Shown one piece after another: positions 1 to 4,484 of a stretch of DNA of 6,028 nucleotides. The notes beneath the pieces are model-generated. The model did no database searches. It saw nothing but the letters and a program-made list of their open reading frames with translations, and was not told the origin of the DNA. Source of the stretch: JALYSX01 sp036510515 (GTDB taxonomy: Bacteria; Vulcanimicrobiota; Vulcanimicrobiia; Vulcanimicrobiales; Vulcanimicrobiaceae); NCBI GenBank assembly GCA_036510515.1, contig DATCDS010000065.1, positions 1 through 6,028 of the forward strand, in the 5' to 3' direction. The position numbers were made by a program, and so were the translations under genes. How positions within the stretch are numbered: position 1 is the stretch's first letter; the number at the start of each line of letters is the position of its first letter.

Positions 1-69
1 TTGCACCGTCCGCACCGCCTCGGCCTTGAACTCGGGAGCATAGTTTTTTCGTCGTCGGACCTGTTTCAT
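1..69 (-). CDS. IS3-family OrfA-like transposase, N-terminal 23 residues (partial)
   Basis: Reading the minus strand from ATG at 69 gives 23 codons to the window edge: MKQVRRRKNY, then APEFKAEAVRTVQ. The basic start followed by a 'YAPEFKAEAVR' motif is typical of the first helix of the HTH_Tnp_1 domain in OrfA of IS3/IS911-type elements, which binds the terminal inverted repeats. A strong ribosome-binding stretch (GGAAGGAAGGGG on the minus strand) lies a few bases upstream. The rest of OrfA, and the OrfB DDE integrase expected after it, lie outside the window, so it is not possible to say whether the element is intact. Confidence 0.8.
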   Translation of the reverse strand, partial: MKQVRRRKNYAPEFKAEAVRTVQ

Positions 70-82
70 GGACCCCTTCCTT

Positions 83-97
83 CCTCACGAAGTGAGG
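83..97 (-). repeat. Hairpin in the transposase leader
   Basis: On the minus strand CCTCAC-TTC-GTGAGG forms a perfect 6-bp stem with a 3-base loop, directly upstream of the transposase ribosome-binding stretch. A second perfect inverted repeat, TTGGAG-A-CTCCAA, lies at 105-117 inside the presumed terminal repeat. Leader hairpins in some IS elements limit transposase translation from transcripts that enter from outside. A role here is inference from position only. Confidence 0.5.
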
Positions 98-126
98 CTT
101 ATCTTGGAGTCTCCAAAATCGGGTCA

Positions 127-205
127 ATCCCACCATGACACTGCGCTCACTATGGGCGTCTGCTTGCCGCGTGGCGGCCGGCGTTATGGTCCGAATATAG
201 ACGAT
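127..205. other. Spacer between IS end and operon 3' end, with a weak stem-loop
   Basis: This 79-base stretch follows the last gene of the minus-strand operon (stop TAA at 208-206). It contains one perfect 5-bp stem with a 3-base loop, GCCGC-CAC-GCGGC on the minus strand (178-166). No run of T follows, so it is at best a weak or Rho-assisted terminator. No coding sequence is visible. Confidence 0.4.
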
Positions 206-1219
206 TTACCGAGAGTGTCTAGCCTGGGGCAATAGTGCCCGACGCAGCTCGGGCACGTTGCGGGCGATCGAGGGATGGCCGCGCAGCGCGCCGTCGTAGA
301 TCAGGAGCTTGCCGTTGGAGGCGCTCGCGGTAACCGTCGGGCCGCCGCCGCCGATCGCGCCGCGCGCGCCTAGCCCGCGGGCGACCACCGATGACGGCCG
401 GCGAAAAGCGGTGTAGATGCGTCCGGCGGCGCCGCGCGCGGAAATCTGCGCGCCGCCGCTGCCGATGCCCAGCGCCACGTCGCCGCTCTGGGATTCAAAG
501 CGCGCCAGGCCCGCAAGAAACGAACCGTCGTCGTACGCGATCGAGCCGCGAATGCTCGTTGCTTGGATCTGCTGGGCGACGCAGTGCTCGAACAGGATCA
601 TGCCGATCGCCGTGCGCGCGCGCAGGCGATCGAACGACGAATTGCTGGCGACGATGCGGCCCCTGAGTACTTGCGCGAAGCCGGTGCCGCTGACGTCGCG
701 CAACGCGATCGCGCCGTCGTGCACCACGGCGAAGAACGCGCCGCGATGGTAGTTCCGAAAGGCGATGTTTCCGGACATCACGCGCGCCATCACCAACGCG
801 GTGCCTTGCGGAACGGTCACGACGGTCCTACCGTTGCCGACGATGCGCACGCCGTCGTGCGCGCCGTCGAGCCGGGGCAGAACGAAACTCTCGGGCGGCA
901 GCGTCAGCTCGCCCGAAGCGGTGGTGACGGTTTGTGCGAGTACGTTTTGCGTGGTGTGCAGCCGCGCGGCGACCTGATCGGCGTCGGCGTGCGACCACCT
1001 GACGCGGCCTTGTGCGACGATCCGGATTTCGCTGCGATTCCAGGTGCGAACGACCAGCGAGCCGGTATGTAACCGAATAACGACCACCGGCGAGCTTCCA
1101 ACGTCGACGACGATCGGTTCGGCGACCGCCGGGGCAGCGGCGGCCAGAAATGTAACCAGGACGAGCGCGACGACGATTCTCAAGTCTCTAGCATACGCTT
1201 GGGCAAACGCGGCCTTCAT
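206..1219 (-). CDS. Secreted beta-helix repeat protein (DUF4097-like), 337 aa
   Basis: Predicted exported protein of unknown function. Residues 11-33 form a signal peptide: a basic start (RDLR), a hydrophobic core LVLVTFLAAAA, and a likely cleavage after AVA33 before E34. From about residue 145 the chain is a series of short beta-strand turns with a glycine followed by x-[I/V/L], at glycines 150, 169, 187, 206, 225, 246, 266 and 303. The 18-21 residue period (the last step is double) fits a right-handed beta-helix of the DUF4097 / adhesin-like kind. There is one cysteine (213), no catalytic motif that I can recognise, and no C-terminal anchor. The ATG start overlaps the kinase stop codon as ATGA, so the gene is the last member of the regulatory operon and probably translationally coupled to the kinase. 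The family is inferred from the repeat pattern and resemblance to the plus-strand protein at 4484. Partner and ligand are unknown. Confidence 0.8.
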   Translation of the reverse strand: MKAAFAQAYARDLRIVVALVLVTFLAAAAPAVAEPIVVDVGSSPVVVIRLHTGSLVVRTWNRSEIRIVAQGRVRWSHADADQVAARLHTTQNVLAQTVTTASGELTLPPESFVLPRLDGAHDGVRIVGNGRTVVTVPQGTALVMARVMSGNIAFRNYHRGAFFAVVHDGAIALRDVSGTGFAQVLRGRIVASNSSFDRLRARTAIGMILFEHCVAQQIQATSIRGSIAYDDGSFLAGLARFESQSGDVALGIGSGGAQISARGAAGRIYTAFRRPSSVVARGLGARGAIGGGGPTVTASASNGKLLIYDGALRGHPSIARNVPELRRALLPQARHSR

Positions 1220-2622
1220 GAGGATTGGGTGAGTAGCCGCGGGAACGTGGCGCGAAAGGTCGTACCGGCGGCACTCGACCGCGCGGCGACACGTCCGTCG
1301 TGGACGCGCGCGATCGAGCGAACGATGGCCAAGCCCAAACCGGTGCCCGGGGTCGCGCGCGAGCGCGATTTGTCGGCGCGGTAGAAGCGATCGAAGATCG
1401 CCGGCAGCTCGTCCGCAGCGATGCCGGGGCCGGTGTCGGAGACCTCGAGCCAGACCACGCGTTCGTCGCTGCCGACGCCGACATCGATGCCGCCCGCGTC
1501 GGTGAACTTGATCGCGTTGTCGATCAGGTTGGAAACCAGATGGCCGATCAGGTTGCGCTCGCCCAGCATCGTTGCGTCGCTCGCCGGTGCCAGGCGCAGC
1601 AGGAGCCCTTTCTCACTCGCGCGCAGGGCCGACGCTCGGACGGCCTGGGCGGCGATCTCGGCCAAGCGAATCGGCTCTTTGGGAATCGGATCGCCGCGAT
1701 CGGCCTTGGCCAAGGTCAGCATGTCGTCGACCATCGCCGCCAGCGAGCCGCTTTCGCGCGCGATCGTTTCGAGCGATTCGCGGCGGATGCGTTCGTCGCG
1801 ATCGCCCCAGCGCAGCAGCAACTGCGCGTTAGCGTGAATCGAGGTCAGCGGGGTGCGCAGCTCGTGCGACGCATCGGAGATGAACTGGCGCTCGCGCGCG
1901 AAGCCCTCCTCAAGGCGTCCGAGCAGATCGTCGAACGAGGCCGCTAGCTGCCCGATCTCGTCGCGGCGTCCGCTCCAGCCTAACCGCCGGTCGAGGCGGT
2001 CGGAGCCGATCGCGCGCATCTCGCGCGCGAGCCGGTTGATCGGTTCGACCATCTGCGTTGCCAGAAAGACCGAGAGCGCGAGCACGGCAACCAGCGCCAG
2101 CACGAGGATCGTGGCGATCGCGCGCTGGGCTTGCGCGAACGCGCGCTGCAGGGTGTCCAGCGGCTCGCCGACGTGCACGACGACGCGATCGCTCGCGCCG
2201 ACCGCAACCATGCGATCTTCGACGAGAAACGGCGCGCCCGCGACCGAAAGCGTGCGATAGGTCGTCGAGGCCAGGTCGGTCGCTGCGGCGAAGCGCGCGC
2301 CGCCCAGGTTGGTGCTTTTTGCCAGGACCGCGCCGGCGACCGAGTCGATCTGAACGTAGGTTCGGGGCGAGGCCCAATGCTCGATGTTCGCGCTGTCCAA
2401 CAGGGTGTCGAGGGCGCTTTCGGTTTGCGTTCCCACCGAAAATGGATTGCCCTCGGTTTGCGCGGAGGCGACGATTTCGGACATGGTGCGGTCGACGTTG
2501 ACCTTCACCTGCGCGTAGAGTATGCCTTGAAACGCCAAGACGATCGTGATTCCGATCGCCACCGACGCTAGCGCCAGCAGCAGCGCGTAGGAGGCGGCGA
2601 TTCGCCAGCGCAGCGAGATCAA
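1216..2622 (-). CDS. Sensor histidine kinase with HAMP domain, 468 aa
   Basis: Inner-membrane histidine kinase that would phosphorylate the response regulator encoded just upstream. Layout: TM1 about 9-32; an extracytoplasmic sensor of about 135 residues (33-168) with no recognised fold; TM2 about 169-189; HAMP about 190-240 (MVEPINRLAREMRAIG, then DEIGQLAASFDDLLGRL); dimerisation/phosphoacceptor domain with SHELRTP and His253; ATPase domain with N box SNLIDNAIKF (364-373), G1 DTGPG (396-400), F box FDRFYR (410-415) and G2 GTGLGLAI (426-433). All key residues are present, so it should be active. The start is TTG at 2622, overlapping the regulator stop as TTGA, with no clear ribosome-binding site of its own, which suggests translation by coupling. 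The architecture resembles CseC/MprB/BaeS-type envelope-stress kinases, but orthology cannot be claimed from motifs alone. Confidence 0.95.
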   Translation of the reverse strand: MISLRWRIAASYALLLALASVAIGITIVLAFQGILYAQVKVNVDRTMSEIVASAQTEGNPFSVGTQTESALDTLLDSANIEHWASPRTYVQIDSVAGAVLAKSTNLGGARFAAATDLASTTYRTLSVAGAPFLVEDRMVAVGASDRVVVHVGEPLDTLQRAFAQAQRAIATILVLALVAVLALSVFLATQMVEPINRLAREMRAIGSDRLDRRLGWSGRRDEIGQLAASFDDLLGRLEEGFARERQFISDASHELRTPLTSIHANAQLLLRWGDRDERIRRESLETIARESGSLAAMVDDMLTLAKADRGDPIPKEPIRLAEIAAQAVRASALRASEKGLLLRLAPASDATMLGERNLIGHLVSNLIDNAIKFTDAGGIDVGVGSDERVVWLEVSDTGPGIAADELPAIFDRFYRADKSRSRATPGTGLGLAIVRSIARVHDGRVAARSSAAGTTFRATFPRLLTQSS

Positions 2623-3299
2623 TCGCGGATCGTGTAGCCGACGCCGCGCACGGTCGTAATCAGTTTGTCGTCGAAGCCGTCGTCGATCTTGCCGCGCAGG
2701 TAGCGGATATAGACGTCGATCAGATTAGAGTCGCCCAAGAAATCGCTGCCCCACACGCCGTTGAACAACTCGTCCCGCGTATGGACTTTATTGCGATGCA
2801 GCAGCAGATATTCGAGCAGGGCGTATTCTCTGGCCGTCAGCGATAGGGTCCGTTCGGCGCGACGCACTTCGTGCCGATCGCGATCCATCGTCAGATCGCG
2901 ATACTCGATCACGCTTTCCTGCGGCATCCGTTCGCGCAATCGAGCGCGCACGCGCGCGAGCAGCTCCTCGGTCGAAAACGGTTTGGTCATGTAGTCGTCG
3001 GCGCCCAAGTCCAAACCGGCGACCCGGTCGGGCACGCGATCCTTGGCCGTCAGCATGATGATCGGAACTTGGCTCTTGGCGCGAATGCGTTTGCAGACTT
3101 CCAAGCCGTCCATGCGCGGAAGCAAGAGGTCGAGGATAACCAGGTCGGGCTCGCGCAGCGCTTTTTCCAAACCGCCGAGCCCGTCGGTCGCCATCTCGAC
3201 GGCATAGCCTTCGTGTTCGAGCTCGAGTTGCAGAACGCGGCCGATGGCCGCATCGTCCTCAACGACCAGGACGGTATAGCGAGGGCGCAGTGGTTCCAT
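2619..3299 (-). CDS. OmpR/PhoB-family response regulator, 226 aa
   Basis: DNA-binding response regulator, partner of the kinase that follows it. The receiver domain (about 9-120) has the acidic cluster E14-D15-D16, phosphoacceptor Asp57 in LVILDLLLPRMDG, the switch residue Thr84 (MLTAKD) and Lys106 (DYMTKPF). The C-terminal winged helix (about 130-226) ends in the family signature DVYIRYLRGKID ... ITTVRGVGYTIRD. The start chosen is ATG at 3299, just before MEPLRPRYTVLVVEDD, giving the usual length of about 226. A TTG at 3329 would add ten residues and overlap the preceding gene; it is less likely because the receiver needs no such extension. The gene lies 16 bases after the membrane-protein stop and overlaps the kinase by 4 bases. 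Targets are not shown by sequence. The divergent region upstream of the sigma gene is the obvious candidate, by analogy with CseB. Confidence 0.95.
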   Translation of the reverse strand: MEPLRPRYTVLVVEDDAAIGRVLQLELEHEGYAVEMATDGLGGLEKALREPDLVILDLLLPRMDGLEVCKRIRAKSQVPIIMLTAKDRVPDRVAGLDLGADDYMTKPFSTEELLARVRARLRERMPQESVIEYRDLTMDRDRHEVRRAERTLSLTAREYALLEYLLLHRNKVHTRDELFNGVWGSDFLGDSNLIDVYIRYLRGKIDDGFDDKLITTVRGVGYTIRD

Positions 3300-3300
3300 G

Positions 3301-3315
3301 CCCCGATTTACGGGG
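3301..3315 (-). promoter_or_regulatory. Intercistronic hairpin before the response regulator start
   Basis: The minus strand reads CCCCG-TAAAT-CGGGG: a perfect 5-bp G:C stem with a 5-base loop. It fills almost the whole gap between the membrane-protein stop (TGA, 3318-3316) and the regulator ATG (3299). The 3' arm CGGGG is also the only purine-rich stretch before that ATG. A ribosome finishing the upstream gene would cover the 5' arm. The likely effect, inferred only, is to tie regulator translation to translation of the upstream gene. Confidence 0.5.
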
Positions 3316-3684
3316 TCAGCGGCGTGCAATCCGCTCGCGGACCATCACCGGCGGATTAGGCCACAATGAGAGCGCGATCGCGGCCCCGCCGCCCGAGGCG
3401 ATCCACAGCAGCGTCACTGTGTTGGTGAAGAAATGAGCCACGGCCAGTTGAATCGAGAACAGCGTGTCGGCGAGCAGCGGCATGCCGCCCATGGCGATCG
3501 AAACGCAAACCCAGCCGATGACCCCGACCAAGGCAAAGAGGGCGGCGGCTTCGGGCAGGGTGACGATGGCGGGCGCGCGGTAGACGGTCGCGGCGAGGAT
3601 CGACGAACGCAAATCTGCGGGCGGCTGCTCGAGATCGAGCGCGAAGAGCGCTCGTTCTAGGGATTCATCGTTGTCGTAGTTCAT
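3316..3684 (-). CDS. Small two-helix membrane protein, putative anti-sigma factor, 122 aa
   Basis: I do not recognise the family. Residues 1-36 are soluble and acidic (MNYDNDESLERALFALDLEQPPADLRSS), followed by a hydrophobic segment at about 41-66, a short loop, a second long hydrophobic segment at about 78-107, and a basic tail RERIARR that should stay in the cytoplasm. The gene follows the ECF sigma gene with an ATGA overlap, where membrane anti-sigma factors are usually encoded. The short cytoplasmic N-terminus could bind the sigma factor, and LERALFALDLEQPPADLRSSIL resembles the start of anti-sigma domains. However, it has no HxxxCxxC zinc motif and no extracytoplasmic domain large enough for signalling proteolysis. 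Anti-sigma activity is therefore an inference from position. It also occupies the place of CseA in the Streptomyces sigE operon, although CseA is a lipoprotein. Confidence 0.85.
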   Translation of the reverse strand: MNYDNDESLERALFALDLEQPPADLRSSILAATVYRAPAIVTLPEAAALFALVGVIGWVCVSIAMGGMPLLADTLFSIQLAVAHFFTNTVTLLWIASGGGAAIALSLWPNPPVMVRERIARR

Positions 3685-4274
3685 GGCAGATTCTCCGTAC
3701 GTTCGTCGTCGAGCAGTTTGCGTAACTGCTCCTTCGCGCGAAACAGGTGCGTCTTGACCGTACCTAACGGGATACCCAAAACCTGGGCGATTTCCTCGTA
3801 TTGCCTGCCCTGCAGGTGGTACAGCGTGATGGCGGTGCGATATTTTTCCGGAAGGGCGGCGATCGCGGCCCGCAAACGGCGGGATTCGTCCGAGGCGATC
3901 GCCTGGGTCTCCGGTCCGGCCGCGGCATCGGCCCGGTCGGGGAACTCTTCGTTAGAATAGCGTTTGCGCCGGCCCAGCCGGTCGCAGCAGATATGGTAGG
4001 CGATCGCAAAGATCCAGGTCGAGAACTTGGCCCCCGGCTTGAACGTTCGCAGGGAGCGGAACGCCTTAAAGAAGGCCTCTTGGGTCACGTCTCGCGCTTC
4101 CTCGGCATCGCGCATCGTCCGATAGGCCAGGTGATAGACGGCGCGATCGTAGCGCTCCACGAGCGTGGTAAAGGCCTCGGGGTTGCCCCCAAGGCTGCGC
4201 GCCACCAGCACGGTATCGTCGGTGCCCGAGACTAGCGGTGCGATGGTCGGCGACTCCAGCAAGGCGGCTGACAC
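3681..4274 (-). CDS. ECF-type RNA polymerase sigma factor (sigma-70 family), 197 aa
   Basis: Group 4 (extracytoplasmic function) sigma factor that would direct RNA polymerase to a dedicated promoter set. It has only regions 2 and 4. Region 2 spans about 36-105: YDRAVYHLAYR, then DVTQEAFFKAFRSL (62-75), then FSTWIFAIAYHICCDRLGRRKR (84-105). Region 4 spans about 141-188: LPEKYRTAITLYHLQGRQYEEIAQVLGIPLGTVKTHLFRAKEQL, a complete helix-turn-helix. I chose GTG at 4274 (residues SAALLESPT follow) because it gives the normal ECF length and is preceded by AGGTGG. The longer reading from GTG at 4361 would add 29 Arg/Gly/Pro-rich residues that look non-coding. Adjacent cysteines at 96-97 near the -10 recognition part are unusual. 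The gene heads the five-gene operon and overlaps the membrane-protein gene by 4 bases. Confidence 0.94.
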   Translation of the reverse strand: MSAALLESPTIAPLVSGTDDTVLVARSLGGNPEAFTTLVERYDRAVYHLAYRTMRDAEEARDVTQEAFFKAFRSLRTFKPGAKFSTWIFAIAYHICCDRLGRRKRYSNEEFPDRADAAAGPETQAIASDESRRLRAAIAALPEKYRTAITLYHLQGRQYEEIAQVLGIPLGTVKTHLFRAKEQLRKLLDDERTENLP

Positions 4275-4276
4275 AT

Positions 4277-4283
4277 CCCACCT
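4277..4283 (-). promoter_or_regulatory. Ribosome-binding site of the sigma gene
   Basis: The minus strand reads AGGTGGG immediately before GTG at 4274, with 2-3 bases between. The match to the anti-Shine-Dalgarno sequence is good but the spacing is short. It supports the GTG start over the out-of-frame ATGs at 4303 and 4348 and the distant in-frame GTG at 4361. A run of ten alternating C and G (4285-4294) lies just upstream. Confidence 0.5.
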
Positions 4284-4309
4284 ACGCGCGCGCGGGACGA
4301 CATGTTTCA
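4283..4309 (-). promoter_or_regulatory. Weak ECF-like promoter candidate for the sigma operon
   Basis: The minus strand has TGAAAC (4309-4304), a 17-base spacer, and CGTA (4286-4283). This resembles the ECF pattern known for Bacillus SigW (TGAAAC-N16-CGTA), with a spacer one base too long. Transcription would start about 2-3 bases before the GTG at 4274 and would lose the ribosome-binding site, giving a nearly leaderless message. The true promoter may well lie further upstream. Confidence 0.2.
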
Positions 4310-4334
4310 GCCCCGCCCGCGAAACACCGGGGCT
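4304..4334. repeat. Two interleaved inverted repeats in the sigma leader
   Basis: GTTTC (4304-4308) pairs with GAAAC (4321-4325), and AGCCCC (4309-4314) pairs with GGGGCT (4329-4334). The arms alternate, and A4309 also belongs to the promoter-like GTTTCA. The two stems cannot form together as simple hairpins, so they would be alternative structures or DNA-level operators. No function is shown. Confidence 0.35.
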
Positions 4335-4371
4335 CCCGCCGCGTACATGAGTCGGTCCCACGAGGGCCGTA

Positions 4372-4396
4372 GGAACGAACGGAGGCTAAACCCGAC
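4372..4396 (+). promoter_or_regulatory. ECF-type promoter candidate, GGAAC-N16-CGAC
   Basis: GGAAC at 4372-4376 matches the common -35 core of ECF sigma promoters (GGAAC / GAAC). After exactly 16 bases comes CGAC at 4393-4396, a -10 core used by some ECF factors such as Bacillus SigX. It faces the beta-helix operon starting at 4484 and sits 98 bases from the divergent ECF sigma gene, which makes control by that factor plausible. The start of transcription would be near 4403. This is a motif match only. If it is used, the ATG of the possible leader ORF at 4398 would lie outside the message. Confidence 0.4.
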
Positions 4397-4397
4397 C

Positions 4398-4484
4398 ATG
4401 TTGGTGATCCCTATGACGATGCAACGGCGTAACTGCGAGCAGCCCCCGCGTCCCACCTTTGAAGGCTGGGGACCGCGTCTGTAA
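4398..4484 (+). CDS. Possible 28-codon leader ORF overlapping the next gene (TAATG)
   Basis: ATG at 4398 opens a 28-residue frame (MLVIPMTMQR, then RNCEQPPRPTFEGWGPRL). Its TAA stop shares one base with the ATG of the beta-helix gene at 4484. A perfect GGAGG lies at 4381-4385, 12 bases before the ATG, which is rather far. The frame runs through the stem-loop at 4447-4477, so translating it would open that structure and could couple into the next gene. The peptide resembles nothing I know, and the ECF promoter candidate upstream would exclude its start codon. It may be chance. Confidence 0.25.
   Translation: MLVIPMTMQRRNCEQPPRPTFEGWGPRL
4447..4477 (+). promoter_or_regulatory. Stem-loop sequestering the region before the beta-helix gene start
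   Basis: The outer stem pairs C4447-C4449 with G4475-G4477, and G4450-C4454 with G4469-C4473, with a single bulged C4474. After an internal loop, CCT (4456-4458) pairs with AGG (4463-4465) around a TTGA loop. It ends 6 bases before ATG 4484, and both purine-rich candidates for its ribosome-binding site (GAAGG 4461-4465 and GGGGA 4468-4472) are inside it. No T run follows, so it is not an intrinsic terminator. Translational control is inferred. Confidence 0.45.

Larger units (their letters stand above)
1..126 (-). mobile_element. IS3-type insertion sequence, left end only (partial)
   Basis: The first 126 bases look like the left end of an insertion sequence whose body lies outside the window. 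The minus strand carries the start of an OrfA-like transposase (ATG at 69). The 57 bases before it contain two small inverted repeats. The outer end probably lies at about 126, where the minus strand begins TGACCCGATTTTGGAGACTC; IS3-family ends commonly start with TG. The exact edge is uncertain, because the right end and the target-site duplication cannot be seen. The element sits 80 bases past the stop codon of the neighbouring secreted-protein gene, so that gene is not interrupted. Confidence 0.7.
705..4007. repeat. Scattered GCGATCGC (HIP1-like) palindromes, eight copies
   Basis: The octamer GCGATCGC occurs at 705, 1798, 2114, 2185, 3374, 3859, 3895 and 4000 (first base of each). The core CGATCG occurs about 29 times across the window. 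With about 65% GC, chance would give roughly 0.2 octamers and 2 hexamers in 6 kb. All eight octamers lie inside genes of the minus operon and in more than one reading frame. The word equals HIP1 of cyanobacteria. Confidence 0.7.

Noticed and set aside
166..178. Intrinsic terminator after the secreted beta-helix gene
   Set aside because: The stem is only 5 bp and no T run follows on the minus strand, so I list it only as a weak stem-loop.
563..1072. Open frame of 169 codons on the plus strand, antisense to the secreted beta-helix gene
   Set aside because: Low-complexity composition and no recognisable domain, while the minus-strand frame has a signal peptide, regular repeats and coupling to the kinase gene.
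1300..1947. Open frame of 215 codons on the plus strand, antisense to the kinase gene
   Set aside because: High GC leaves long open frames opposite real genes. The product is Arg/Gly/Asp-rich without motifs, and the opposite strand encodes an intact kinase with every catalytic box.
3300..3329. TTG 3329 start of the response regulator
   Set aside because: It would overlap the previous gene by 14 bases and add ten residues ahead of the normal receiver start; ATG 3299 fits the family. A weak GAGCGG upstream of the TTG means it is not fully excluded.
4275..4361. N-terminal extension of the sigma factor to GTG 4361
   Set aside because: The extra 29 residues are Arg/Gly/Pro-rich and unlike ECF N-termini. 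GTG 4274 has AGGTGG before it and gives the usual length.
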